A stretch of DNA of 24,885 bases from Gammaproteobacteria bacterium (GCA_030621975.1 JAUXGQ010000001.1:1-24885), one strand, 5' to 3'; counted from the first letter of the stretch, positions 6,077-15,731 are shown. Translations and numbers: made by a program. The notes: generated by a model from the letters alone, not told the origin.

Positions 6077-9000
6077 GCCTGCGCCTCAGCCAGAAGCGAA
6101 TAGATGTTTTCCAGCAACTCCATTTCCTGATAAGGCTTACCCAGATAGCCTTTAACACCCAACTCCATGGCCAGCTTGCGGTGTTTCTCACCGGTCCTGG
6201 AGGTGATCATTATGATCGGGATGTCTTTCAGATCCGAAGAAGCCTGCATGTGTCGCGCCAGTTCAAAGCCGTCCATGCGCGGCATCTCGATATCCAGCAA
6301 CATCAGATCCGGCGCATGTTCCTGCAGCAATGCCACGGCGTCCACTCCGTCCTTGGCGGTTGTAACCTGAAAGTTATGCCGCTCCAGCAGACGCCCGGTA
6401 ACCTTGCGAACAGTGATCGAATCGTCCACCACCATTACTTTCACGGGCGCGGCATCAGCGGAAATGCCCATCTCGGTGCCCGCGGGCGCCAAGGGTTTTG
6501 CGGCATCCATGCGCACCATCGCATTCACGTCCAGAATCAAAGCAACCCGGCCGTCCCCGAGAATCGTCCCTCCGGTTATCCAGCGTACGGTACTCAACTG
6601 CGGGCCCACGGATTTCACTACGATCTGCCGGTTGCCCAGCAGTCCGTCTACTTGCACCGCCACGCGTCGATCACCCGACCTCACCAGCAGCATGGGAAAC
6701 CATTTCTTCCCCTCCGATAAGGCGATGGGGCCTACCCCGAGCATACTGCCCAGATAGCGTACCAGATAGGTATGCCCGGCGTATTCGAAACCCTCCTGCC
6801 GACCCTCGTAGCATTCCTGCAGTTCGTCCCGACTGACCCGCACTACGCCTTCGATACTGGTATGCGGAACCGCGTAGATGTCCTCTTCCATCTTCACCAG
6901 CAGGGCTTCACTGATGGCCAGCGTCAGGGGCAAACGTATTACGAAGCTGGAGCCGGTGCCGTGCTCGGATTTGATCTCGAGGGACCCACCGAGTTGTTTG
7001 ACCTCGCTGACCACCACATCCATGCCCACGCCACGCCCGGCGATCTGAGACACCTTGTCCGCGGTGCTGAAACCCGGTTCCAGAATGAACTGCATGACGT
7101 CGTTGTCCGCAACGTTCGCGCCTTCCTCCAGCAGGCCTTTTGCTATGGCCTGCTTGCGGATATTTTCCAGCTTCAGTCCCTGACCGTCGTCGCAGACAAC
7201 CAACACCACGTCCGTGCCCTCACGGGACAGATCCAGCGTAATCCTGCCCTTGGCTTTCTTGCCCTGCCCGCGACGCTTTTCCGGCGTTTCTATACCGTGG
7301 GAAACCGCATTGCGCAGAATATGCTCCAGCGGTGCAACCATACGTTCCAGGATGCTGCGATCAACCTCTACGGCGGCGCCGTTGACCGTGAGTTCGGCCT
7401 GCTTGTGCACGGAATCGCAGGTCTGACGCACCAACCGCTGCAGCCTGGAGACGATCTGGGTAAAGGGCACCATACGGGTGCGCAGCAATCCGTCCTGGAG
7501 GTCCGTGGATACTCGGGCCTGCTGCATCAGCAGCGTTTCCGTTTCCCGATGCAGGTCCTCGGTCAGGTCCTTGATGCTGATCAGGTCGTTATCGGTCTCC
7601 ATAAGACTGCGGGAGACCTGCTGCATGGTGGAGAAACGGTCCATTTCCAGGGGATCGAATACATCTTCGCTACCCCCCGTTTCTTCCTTCTCCCGCTCGT
7701 AACGAAACAGGATCTGAGCCTCGGTCTCCATTTCCAGCTGACGCAACTGCTGGCGCAGCCGTGCCACCGTCTGCTCCAGCTCCGAAAGGTTGAATCCGAT
7801 GGCGCTGTTCTGTTGTTCAAGGCGTGCCCGGTATATGCTCACCTCACCGGCGTTGTTGACCAGCCGATCCAGCACATCCGAGCGCACGCGCACCTGCTCG
7901 TGTTTCGGGGCCGGCTTCGTTTCCGCAGACGTTGCCTTGGCGCCCGGTTTCTGTGGGGCCAGCGGTTCTACAATCCGCTCTACGGTCCCGGCTGTGGAGG
8001 CTTTGTCCTCCGGCGCCGGTTGTTCCTGTAATTCCGGTGCTGTATCCCGTCCCGCATCCGCGCCGAACAGATTAACCACTTCCGCGGACTCGGTCACGGG
8101 GGGCGGCTGGCTCTCGGGTTCAACCCGTACTAAAAAAAACGGTTCCGTGTCCGCCGCTGCCGGCGCGTCCTCCCCGGCTGGCGCGCGCGCCTCCGATTCG
8201 GCATCTTCGGTGCCCGTCGGCTGTTCCACACCGGTTGCTTCCGCGGGCCCTTGGTCGAGAGCTGACTCAACCGCTTTTTCGGCCTCGTCCCCGAGCCCTG
8301 CGCCGGGCGCGGGTTGAACCTCACCCGCAAGCAGCAGCTCCAGCTGCGTGATCAAATCCTGAGCTTCGTGTACCCGACCGGATTCGCTGACCTCATCGAC
8401 CTGGGACGACAACCTGTCCGCAACCTGTTGCGCGAGTTGCTGAACCGCGTCCGTGGTGACGACCTGACCGCTGGTGATCCCGGTCAGAAGCGATTCAAAG
8501 GTGTGGCCCAGATCACCCACCGGGGTGATTCCCGCCAGCCGGGCTCCGCCTTTGAGCGTGTGCAGCGTTCGCTGTAATTCCGCTAGCGGCGTATTGTCCT
8601 GAGGGGCCTGGCGCCAGGCAGCCAGCGAGGTATCCAGGCTGTCGAGTAATTCACGGGCCTCTTCCAGAAATATCTCGACCAGTTCCTCTTCCGAACCGAC
8701 CTCGACGAATGCGGCCTCTTGCGCAGCCTTCTCGGAGGGTGGGCTCCTGTCCTGCGCCAGTTCCACCTCTTCATCCAGCGCCGGAATGGATACCGTCTCG
8801 CTTTCTGCCTCGTTCCTTATTGCCTCTTGGCTTTCCGACTCATCCTGAGGCGGCCCCGCCTGAATGACCGGCGAAATCTCCGTCGGCGACAAGGGTTCTG
8901 CCGGGGTAACCGGTGGCGCCGAAAGCCTCTCTTCCCGCAAGGCATCGATCCGGGCGACAAGCTCCTCCGAGTCGGGAAACTTGACCCCCGATACATTGAT

Positions 9001-11847
9001 GGCCGCGAGTTGCTCCCGCATGAGCCCTGTGCCTTCGTCGATAAGATCCACCACCGTCGTATCCGCCGGTTCATCCTGTTCCCGCAAGACTTGGACCAGC
9101 TCTTCCAGGGCCTTACTGACATCGGCGATCGGCGGCACTTGGGCCGCGTTGGCACTGCCACGAACGGTGTGTAAAACCCGAACGAGCGTGTCATCCAGGG
9201 GCAAAGGTTCGGGCCGTTCCCGGCAGTTGCGAACAAATTCTGCCAGAGACTCCAGATAGGCGGCGACCTCCTCGCGGAATATCTGGAACAATTCCGGTTC
9301 CACCAGGTATTCGGGGACGGACGCGAGATCCAGTCGCGGTTCCGCGTCCGACTCTGATTCGAGCTCGATACCAATATCCACCGCCGGCGCAACCTGAGGA
9401 ATCTCCAACCCGGGTTCCGGATCCGGCTCTAACCCGGTTTCCAATACTGGCTCTGCATCCGGCGTCGGGGTTTCTTCGACCGTCTCCAGGCTGGGATTGA
9501 GGGCGCCAAAAGCCCGGTCCGTCAGCGCCTGTACGTTGGGCACAGCCCCTCCGCCAGCGGTATATTGTTCAATCAGGCGGGGAAAAACCTGAACGCATTC
9601 GTCGAGAATACTTAGAATCTCCGGTGTTACCGCGATGGTCTCATCGATCATCCGGTTGAGCATGTTCTCAACGGACCAGGCCAGCTCCCCGATAGTCGTA
9701 GCGCCCACCAACCGGCCACTGCCTTTGAGGGTATGAAAAGAACGCCGCAGCCTGGCGCGCGCCTCCGTATCACCGGGATTCCGCTTCCAGTGCGCGCAAA
9801 ACTCCTGGATGACACCCAGCTCTTCCTGCACCTCTTCGACGAAGACTTCCAGGATCTCCGGATCGATTTCATCCGCGGGGGCTTCATGAACAGGTGCGAT
9901 CGACACCGGTTCTTCCGTCGCTTCTTCGTCCGTCGGCTCTTCGGTGAATTCCTGCTCCAACAATTCGGTTTCAGTGCCTGCGGGGACAGCGGCAACGGCG
10001 GGCTCCAGGAGACCCTCCAGCACCATACCAGTTTCTTCCGCCGCAACGGCGTCCTGTCGCTGCGGCGAAACTTCCGCGAGCTGAGACGCGTCTGCGCGGG
10101 ATTCGACCTCCAGACCAAGCTTCGCCAGGGCAACCCGGGCGACGTCCAGAATGTCGTCCCGATCAGTGCGCCCCTCGAGCACGCTTTCCATGAAATATTC
10201 GACACTCGTAATAGCATCGGCAAGGGCGTTCAGCTGCTCCCGATCCGGAACTCGGCTGGGTTTCACGACCTCTGTTTGCAAATAACCGGCAACGGCATCC
10301 AGCATGTCAGCCGGATCCGGAAGAGACAGTATCCTGAGTGCCCCACCGACGTTGTGGAATTTTGCCGGTGCATCGGCCAGCAGGCGAGGATCGTCCGGAG
10401 CGTCGAGAAACGCGACTATGGCGTCTTTGGCCTTGGCCATGTCGATATGGGCCTCATTCAGTGCGGCATCGACCAGCCGCCCGAGCTCCCCTTGCGGCAG
10501 CAGCAAGGCTCCGGCCTGGGCTTCCGATAACTCGTCATCGGCCAATCCTTCCTGGGCCATCCCCGTCCCGACGTTGACCAATGAGGATTCGACGAATAGA
10601 AGCTCACTGGCGATCCTCATCAAGTAGGTCTCGTCCGGGGGTACTCGGGACTTACCGATCTCGGCCAGCTGGTCCGCCTGGCGGTTCAATCGCACCCGCA
10701 GCGCACCCTGCCCGACCATTCCCAGGGTGTCGCCCAGCTTGCGCATGGGTTCTTCCAGTTGACACAGGTCATCCACCCGTGAACGGTCGCCCCGGATATA
10801 AAGATCCAGTTTGTCCTTGATCTGGGTGAGGTCGGTCTTGATTACCTCCCGAACGGTATCGATGGCGTCTGCGCTGGGCGCAGTGAGTCGCGCCCTGCCG
10901 GCAGCCACTTCGGTGTCACTGGGCAAGGCGGTTGCCAGTTGGTACGCCTCCTGCACTGCTCTGACACAGGCGTTAGTGGACTTCGCCCCGGCCACGTAAT
11001 ACAGGATACTCTTCAGGAGGTCGCGATCCGGAGCCCGAGCCAGCTCTGTTTCTCCCTCATCGACGATTTTTTTGATCTCCCGGTCCAAGCGGCCAAACAG
11101 GGATTTGACAGCGGACCCGACGGCTATCCCACCGTCCAGCAGTCCTTCGACCAGCGCGTGACTGACCCAGAACAGGTGATGGACGGGTTCAGTACGGGCA
11201 TGCCGCTCCAACTCCGAGGTCACATCGCGGATATACCCCAGAGCCTCCTCGGGTTCGACGTTTCGGTACCAACCGAGCAAGCCCCTGTGGTAATTGGTCC
11301 GGAGCCGTTTTGCGATGCCCGGGAGATCCGGATTGGCAATCCCGGTTACATGCTCCGGGACTACACCGTGATCAAGCTTCGGCGCAAACAGCGAGGCCTC
11401 AGTCAGCAGTCGGGCGCCCCTGGTGGCCCGCAGGTCGTTGAGCAACGGCATTATCACAAGCGGCATATCACGACCGCCGACCTGCAGCTTTTCCAGATAG
11501 TCGGGGAGTTGCACCAGGGACAGCATCAATGCTTCGACCGCTTCAGCCTTGCGGCGAACCTGGTTGCTGTGTATGGCCCGCGATACCTGCTCCATCTCTT
11601 CGGCCAGCATGGCGGCGCCGTACAGCTGCACCATCTGCAGGGTGCCGTAGATCTGATGCAGCTTGTCGCTGCAGGTTTCCAGCAAACTCAGGTCACCACT
11701 GCCTTCCGCATAGCTCTCGAACGCCTGTCGCGCCTGGTGTATCGTCTCACCGAGCTCGTCTTTGATCCACTTCAGCGCGCTGAAGTCGTCAGCGTTACTC
11801 ATACCCGCAGTCCCGTTTTTCCTGATGGTGTGTTGCCCGGCGTTCAT
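6073..11847 (-). CDS. chpA: Hybrid chemosensory histidine kinase ChpA
   Basis: ChpA is the CheA-like kinase controlling twitching. The 1924-residue product is shorter than the roughly 2,470 residues recalled for P. aeruginosa. In order: an N-terminal FimL/HPt-like part with HQIYG (H64); a degenerate HPt with HNVGG (H498); HPt sites HTLKG (H705), HTVRG (H893) and HTLKG (H1096), separated by acidic Pro/Glu-rich linkers; a dimerisation segment with LDRLVNNAGEVSIYR (about 1320); the kinase domain with LEHILRNAVSHGIE (about 1500) and IAGRGVGMDVV (about 1600); a CheW-like domain (about 1650-1785); and a C-terminal CheY-type receiver with LLDIEMPRMDG, phospho-Asp D1852. ATG 11847 has AGGAG eight bases upstream, overlapping the pilJ stop; ATG 11802 aligns better with the P. 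aeruginosa start. Overlaps chpC by four bases. Confidence 0.95.
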   Translation of the reverse strand: MNAGQHTIRKNGTAGMSNADDFSALKWIKDELGETIHQARQAFESYAEGSGDLSLLETCSDKLHQIYGTLQMVQLYGAAMLAEEMEQVSRAIHSNQVRRKAEAVEALMLSLVQLPDYLEKLQVGGRDMPLVIMPLLNDLRATRGARLLTEASLFAPKLDHGVVPEHVTGIANPDLPGIAKRLRTNYHRGLLGWYRNVEPEEALGYIRDVTSELERHARTEPVHHLFWVSHALVEGLLDGGIAVGSAVKSLFGRLDREIKKIVDEGETELARAPDRDLLKSILYYVAGAKSTNACVRAVQEAYQLATALPSDTEVAAGRARLTAPSADAIDTVREVIKTDLTQIKDKLDLYIRGDRSRVDDLCQLEEPMRKLGDTLGMVGQGALRVRLNRQADQLAEIGKSRVPPDETYLMRIASELLFVESSLVNVGTGMAQEGLADDELSEAQAGALLLPQGELGRLVDAALNEAHIDMAKAKDAIVAFLDAPDDPRLLADAPAKFHNVGGALRILSLPDPADMLDAVAGYLQTEVVKPSRVPDREQLNALADAITSVEYFMESVLEGRTDRDDILDVARVALAKLGLEVESRADASQLAEVSPQRQDAVAAEETGMVLEGLLEPAVAAVPAGTETELLEQEFTEEPTDEEATEEPVSIAPVHEAPADEIDPEILEVFVEEVQEELGVIQEFCAHWKRNPGDTEARARLRRSFHTLKGSGRLVGATTIGELAWSVENMLNRMIDETIAVTPEILSILDECVQVFPRLIEQYTAGGGAVPNVQALTDRAFGALNPSLETVEETPTPDAEPVLETGLEPDPEPGLEIPQVAPAVDIGIELESESDAEPRLDLASVPEYLVEPELFQIFREEVAAYLESLAEFVRNCRERPEPLPLDDTLVRVLHTVRGSANAAQVPPIADVSKALEELVQVLREQDEPADTTVVDLIDEGTGLMREQLAAINVSGVKFPDSEELVARIDALREERLSAPPVTPAEPLSPTEISPVIQAGPPQDESESQEAIRNEAESETVSIPALDEEVELAQDRSPPSEKAAQEAAFVEVGSEEELVEIFLEEARELLDSLDTSLAAWRQAPQDNTPLAELQRTLHTLKGGARLAGITPVGDLGHTFESLLTGITSGQVVTTDAVQQLAQQVADRLSSQVDEVSESGRVHEAQDLITQLELLLAGEVQPAPGAGLGDEAEKAVESALDQGPAEATGVEQPTGTEDAESEARAPAGEDAPAAADTEPFFLVRVEPESQPPPVTESAEVVNLFGADAGRDTAPELQEQPAPEDKASTAGTVERIVEPLAPQKPGAKATSAETKPAPKHEQVRVRSDVLDRLVNNAGEVSIYRARLEQQNSAIGFNLSELEQTVARLRQQLRQLEMETEAQILFRYEREKEETGGSEDVFDPLEMDRFSTMQQVSRSLMETDNDLISIKDLTEDLHRETETLLMQQARVSTDLQDGLLRTRMVPFTQIVSRLQRLVRQTCDSVHKQAELTVNGAAVEVDRSILERMVAPLEHILRNAVSHGIETPEKRRGQGKKAKGRITLDLSREGTDVVLVVCDDGQGLKLENIRKQAIAKGLLEEGANVADNDVMQFILEPGFSTADKVSQIAGRGVGMDVVVSEVKQLGGSLEIKSEHGTGSSFVIRLPLTLAISEALLVKMEEDIYAVPHTSIEGVVRVSRDELQECYEGRQEGFEYAGHTYLVRYLGSMLGVGPIALSEGKKWFPMLLVRSGDRRVAVQVDGLLGNRQIVVKSVGPQLSTVRWITGGTILGDGRVALILDVNAMVRMDAAKPLAPAGTEMGISADAAPVKVMVVDDSITVRKVTGRLLERHNFQVTTAKDGVDAVALLQEHAPDLMLLDIEMPRMDGFELARHMQASSDLKDIPIIMITSRTGEKHRKLAMELGVKGYLGKPYQEMELLENIYSLLAEAQA

Positions 11848-11858
11848 TGCCAGGACTC

Positions 11859-13907
11859 CTATTCCGGTATCCTGAAACCAGCTACGGTGCTCTGCAGGTC
11901 ATCCGCGAGCGCCGCCAGTTTTCCGATCGCCGAGGCGGTCTGGTTGGTGCCGTCGGACGTCTGGGTGGTGATCTCCTGAATGACGCCCATGGTGTCGTCG
12001 ACCCGGACGGCTTCCAGGGATTGCTTGCGTGCGGATGACGCGATCTTTCCGGTAAGGTCAGCGATATAATTGGAAACGTTCTCGATTTCCCTCAGCGCCT
12101 CGCCGGCGTCCTCCGCAAGTTTGGCCCCACTGACCACGCCTGTGGTGCTGGACTCCATGGAACTGATCGCCCCACTGGTGTCGGCCTGAATAGTCTGCAC
12201 CAGGGCCTCGATCTGTTTAGTGGCGTTGCTCGAGCGTTCGGCCAGTCGCTGCACCTCGTCGGCCACTACCGCGAAGCCCCGGCCCGACTCGCCGGCCATG
12301 GCTGCCTGCATGGCCGCATTCAGCGCCAGGATATTGGTCTGATCGGCAATGTCGTCGATCAGCTCGACGATGTTTCCGATCTCCTGGGAACTTTCTCCCA
12401 AGCGCTTGATACGCTTGGAAGTTTCCTGAATCTGCTCACGAATTACGTCCATACCCTGAATGGTATTGCGTACCGTCGCCGCACCATTGCTCGCGATCTC
12501 CACGGATCTTTGAGCCACTTCGGCGGACTCGATTGCGTCACTGGACATCTCGTCGATGGCCTGGGTCATCTCCTTGATCGCACTGCTCGCCATGGTGATC
12601 TGTTCAGCCTGCAACTCGCTTGCCTCGGCCAGATGCATGGCTGTAGCCCGGGTTTCCTGGGTCGATGCGGCCACCTTCTCGGAAGTGTCGTTGATGGTCA
12701 CCACCAGATTTCTGAGCTGCTCGATCGCATAGTTGATGGAGTCCGCGATGGCGCCGGTGATATCCTCGGTTACGGTTGCCGTCACCGTAAGATCACCGTC
12801 CGCGAGATCCCCCATTTCATCGAGCAGGCGTAAGATAGCGGTCTGGTTTCGTTCGTTATGCTCCTTGACGCCGGTTTCGCGCCGCAAGGCTTCGATCAGC
12901 AACTGCACTCCCAGCATCACCAGAAAGAAAACCGCGAGGGCGCCCAGTATGGCTATCAGAACAGGACCCGCCTCGACAATGCCGAGGCTGAAACGACCCG
13001 GTGACTCTCCGTACGCATCGATCAGTTGCCGGGAGGCATCATTCAGGGTGTCGCTGACCAGCGATATGTCATTCGCCGCATGCAACGCCGGCAGTACGTC
13101 AGGTGCCGCAGCCAGGATTTTTTCGATATTGGCGTTGATCGAATTGAACAGCGTGGATGCCGTGCGGAGTTTCTGCACCGCGGCCCTTTCCGTTACCGCC
13201 GGGACGTTGAGCTTCGCCTCACCGCGCAACAGACCCTTCAATACCCGGGCAAAGCGTTCCCGGTCACGGCTGACGCGGTCGATGGCAGCAGCCGTTACCT
13301 GTCCACCTTCCAGAACCCGCCCCACGTTGTTTTCAATGCGCTGGGCCAACATGAGCTGCCTCGTCGCAAGATAGATCTGCTCACGAGACGCTTTACTGCC
13401 CACCAACGCCCTGACCAGCCCGTCAATCTGCTCCTCAAGCTTCGGAACCAGGCTGGTTACTTCGTCGATCAGTCTTCTGACCGTTAAGACGGGTTTCCTG
13501 TTGTTCAGGATCTTGTCCGCGCCCTGGCGCATCTCCCGCCAGCTATCCTCAACCCGCCTCAGATCCGCTGCAACCTCTTCGGGGGACGACGGTAGACCAA
13601 TGCGCTTTTCGCCATCTTTCAACTCCCCCATGATCTTTCCAAACCCGTCCCTTGACGCACCCAGCCTGTCAAAGGCGGCATCGTCACCTTCTGCCGCGGC
13701 CAGGGCCTCCTTGACGATGCGCTGGGAAATGATCTGCTGCTCTTTCGCCCTCAGGAGATACTGCTCGTCATGGTCATCCCACCGCGCAACATGTACAAAA
13801 GTCACCACCGCAAGGACGATGGTTATCAGCAGCAGCGCCGCCAACACCACGATACCCTTGTTGGTCGTAAACCTTCCTCTCGCGCCTTTCCTGGAAAATG
13901 CATTCAT
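11859..13907 (-). CDS. pilJ: Type IV pilus methyl-accepting chemotaxis receptor PilJ
   Basis: PilJ is the inner-membrane receptor that feeds the ChpA kinase. From ATG 13907 it has 682 residues, as recalled for P. aeruginosa PilJ. TM1 lies at about 18-40 and TM2 at about 313-336, with a long periplasmic region between that resembles PilJ sensor repeats (QRIVKEAL..., QRIENNVGRVL). The cytoplasmic part has a HAMP-like stretch and the coiled-coil signalling tip with GRGFAVVADEVQRLAER near 539-555. ATG 13907 has GGGAG eight bases upstream; a TTG at 13922 would add only five residues. The chpA start follows after 11 bases. No pilK methyltransferase gene is next to it, unlike in Pseudomonas. Confidence 0.95.
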   Translation of the reverse strand: MNAFSRKGARGRFTTNKGIVVLAALLLITIVLAVVTFVHVARWDDHDEQYLLRAKEQQIISQRIVKEALAAAEGDDAAFDRLGASRDGFGKIMGELKDGEKRIGLPSSPEEVAADLRRVEDSWREMRQGADKILNNRKPVLTVRRLIDEVTSLVPKLEEQIDGLVRALVGSKASREQIYLATRQLMLAQRIENNVGRVLEGGQVTAAAIDRVSRDRERFARVLKGLLRGEAKLNVPAVTERAAVQKLRTASTLFNSINANIEKILAAAPDVLPALHAANDISLVSDTLNDASRQLIDAYGESPGRFSLGIVEAGPVLIAILGALAVFFLVMLGVQLLIEALRRETGVKEHNERNQTAILRLLDEMGDLADGDLTVTATVTEDITGAIADSINYAIEQLRNLVVTINDTSEKVAASTQETRATAMHLAEASELQAEQITMASSAIKEMTQAIDEMSSDAIESAEVAQRSVEIASNGAATVRNTIQGMDVIREQIQETSKRIKRLGESSQEIGNIVELIDDIADQTNILALNAAMQAAMAGESGRGFAVVADEVQRLAERSSNATKQIEALVQTIQADTSGAISSMESSTTGVVSGAKLAEDAGEALREIENVSNYIADLTGKIASSARKQSLEAVRVDDTMGVIQEITTQTSDGTNQTASAIGKLAALADDLQSTVAGFRIPE

Positions 13908-13964
13908 CAACCGAACTCCCAAGTACCTATATTTCTTTGTGCTTTCCCCGACCCGCCGTCCTGG

Positions 13965-14531
13965 CTAAACTGCAGCGCTTAGAAACTCCGGGCTGGCGGC
14001 AAGCGCATGCAGACTGAATACGGGCCGGATTTCACCCTCGTGTTCGAAGGCCCCTGTCACGTAATTCGCCAACGGAACCTCCAAAGTCTTACACTCTGTT
14101 TTTTCACCTTCGTCAAAATGACGCATTCCGACCATATCGCCCACCAGCAGGCCCGTGAATACCTCCCGATGCTGAACTACCAGGACGCGACTGCGTCGTC
14201 CGGGAACGGTGGAGCCACCACCCAAAAAGGCCTGTAAATCGATAATCGGAAGGAGATTTCCCCGGATATTTGCGATACCGCGAATCCAGAACCGGGTACC
14301 GGGAACCGTGGTTACCGTGGTCGGGTAATTCAGGATCTCGACAATCTCATGCAGAGGCGCAACGAACCGGTCGCCTCCAATACTGAAGAGGATACCTTCC
14401 CAGTAATTGAGAAACTCAACCTGCTTCGGCAAACTCTGAGCGTGGGCCTTACTGCGCCGGCCGATGTCCTTGAGCAGCGCGATGAGTTCCAGGGATGCCT
14501 GCCCGGTCAAGTCTTGTTCGAACTCAATCAC
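13965..14531 (-). CDS. pilI: CheW-like adaptor PilI
   Basis: A 188-residue protein with a CheW domain from about residue 40 (FLNYWEGILFSIGGDRFVAPLHEIVEIL, then WIRGIANIRGNLLPIIDLQAFLG). It links PilJ to ChpA. It begins at GTG 14531, overlapping the pilH stop by eight bases, with GGGGCGG as a ribosome site inside the end of pilH. It lies in the usual pilG-pilH-pilI-pilJ order. The 57-base gap to pilJ shows no promoter I can support. Confidence 0.92.
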   Translation of the reverse strand: MIEFEQDLTGQASLELIALLKDIGRRSKAHAQSLPKQVEFLNYWEGILFSIGGDRFVAPLHEIVEILNYPTTVTTVPGTRFWIRGIANIRGNLLPIIDLQAFLGGGSTVPGRRSRVLVVQHREVFTGLLVGDMVGMRHFDEGEKTECKTLEVPLANYVTGAFEHEGEIRPVFSLHALAASPEFLSAAV

Positions 14532-14889
14532 CCAATACCGCCCCGATCTTGGTTAACAGATCGTGGTGATCTACCGGCTTGACCACATACTCCTTTGCTC
14601 CCTGGCGCAAGCCCCAGTTTTTATCGGTCTCCTGGGACTTGGTCGTCACCATGATGACCGGGATGCTCGCTGTTGCTTGATCTTTGCTCAGTTGGCGGGT
14701 TGCTTGAAAGCCGTTGAGCACCGGCATCACCACATCCATCAATATCACATCCGGATGCAGGCGCCTGGCCCCCTCCACACCTTGAGCACCGTCAGCCGCC
14801 GTGTGAACGGTATGTCCGTGTTTCTCCAACAGGCTCTTGATTACATGAACCTCTGTAGGAGAATCGTCGACCACGAGGATGGTAGCCAT
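14524..14889 (-). CDS. pilH: CheY-like response regulator PilH
   Basis: A 121-residue stand-alone receiver: acidic pair D8/D9 (VVDDSPTE), phosphorylated D52 in ILMDVVMPVLNG, and K104 in YVVKPVD. The text NGFQATRQLSKDQ and QETDKNWGLRQGAKEY is very close to P. aeruginosa PilH as I recall it. In that species PilH works against PilG and influences retraction and signal output. ATG 14889 has GAGGG six bases upstream. Overlaps pilI; 19 bases after pilG. Confidence 0.94.
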   Translation of the reverse strand: MATILVVDDSPTEVHVIKSLLEKHGHTVHTAADGAQGVEGARRLHPDVILMDVVMPVLNGFQATRQLSKDQATASIPVIMVTTKSQETDKNWGLRQGAKEYVVKPVDHHDLLTKIGAVLGD

Positions 14890-14908
14890 TAGTTTCCCTC
14901 ACACCTGC

Positions 14909-15313
14909 TTAAGCTGCTTTCACCGCATGCCGTCGGATCGCTTCAAGTAACTCCTCTTTGGTAAAGGGCTTGGTCAGATACTCTTCGGACCCGACAATTC
15001 TGCCTCTTGCGCGATCAAACAGCCCGTCCTTACTGGACAGCATGATCACCGGAGTATTCTTGAACACCTCGTTGTTCTTGATAAGCGCGCAGGTTTGATA
15101 CCCGTCAAGACGTGGCATCATGATGTCTACGAAGATCAGATCGGGATGGCTGTCGGCGATAAGGGCAAGTGCTTCAAACCCATCGGTTGCCGTAAGTACC
15201 TCGCATCCAGCTTTTTTCAACAGGCTTTCCGCGGTTCGACGAATGGTCTTGCTGTCGTCGATCACCATTACTTTGAGTCCGGCGACTTCTGTTTCCGTAT
15301 GCTCGCTGGTCAC
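14909..15313 (-). CDS. pilG: CheY-like response regulator PilG
   Basis: A 134-residue receiver with D19/D20 (VIDDSKTIRRTAESLLKK), phospho-Asp D63 in FVDIMMPRLDGYQTCALIKN and K115 in EEYLTKPF. This is nearly the P. aeruginosa PilG sequence as remembered. PilG promotes pilus extension and, in Pseudomonas, raises cAMP through CyaB. First gene of the operon. The start is GTG 15313, with GAGGA six bases upstream; no ATG fits the conserved N-terminus. Its leader carries a nested hairpin (15375-15425). Divergent from gshB, the same arrangement as in P. aeruginosa. Confidence 0.95.
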   Translation of the reverse strand: MTSEHTETEVAGLKVMVIDDSKTIRRTAESLLKKAGCEVLTATDGFEALALIADSHPDLIFVDIMMPRLDGYQTCALIKNNEVFKNTPVIMLSSKDGLFDRARGRIVGSEEYLTKPFTKEELLEAIRRHAVKAA

Positions 15314-15374
15314 CTTGCATCCTCTAATCTAAATGTTCAAATACAGGGGGGTACTTCACTGATCCTGAAAACCT

Positions 15375-15425
15375 GTCCCTGGGAGCCTGTCGGACTCGAC
15401 AGGCGTCCATGCATCGCTCAGGGAC
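15375..15425 (-). promoter_or_regulatory. Nested stem-loop in the pilG leader
   Basis: An outer stem GTCCCT (15375-15380) / AGGGAC (15420-15425) encloses a perfect 8-bp hairpin GCCTGTCG-GACT-CGACAGGC (15385-15404). It lies 62-112 bases upstream of the pilG start codon. It could be a leader RNA structure or a dyad operator. I recognise no known riboswitch family. Confidence 0.5.
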
Positions 15426-15701
15426 CCTCACAAACCGTTGCAAATGCACTATACCGGCCATATGTGGGGCGCTGAGTTTGTCGACAAATGTCCGGCTGTA
15501 TTCTGAGTTATCCCCTGTTTCGGCACCGCCTCGCGATACTTGAAGCCGGAAACCGGATGATTCGCTGACACGCCCGACAACGCCCGGAAATACATCACAT
15601 TTTTAAAAATCCGCGTACAGCCTAGCAAGCCCAACACCTGTGCGCAATAAGATCAACCTGTGCGTCTCCGCTGGCTGACAACGAATTTCCCTTGGGGTCC
15701 A

Positions 15702-15731
15702 TTGCTTGCCGATACGAGCATGCAATAGAAT
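15702..15731 (+). promoter_or_regulatory. Candidate sigma70 promoter for gshB
   Basis: TTGCTT (15702-15707), an 18-base spacer, then TAGAAT (15726-15731): four of six and five of six consensus matches. It sits 85 bases before the gshB start and would serve the gshB-to-pyrK series. Assigned by eye. Confidence 0.4.

Noticed and set aside
6772..8031. 419-codon plus-strand open frame opposite chpA
   Set aside because: Antisense shadow of the kinase and CheW parts of chpA, with low-complexity translation and no recognisable domain.
10939..11979. 346-codon plus-strand open frame opposite the chpA/pilJ junction
   Set aside because: It crosses two well-supported genes on the other strand and shows no domain.
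15585..15615. CRP/Vfr binding site in the pilG-gshB gap
   Set aside because: Only a TGTGA half-site is present on the minus strand; the matching TCACA half is missing.
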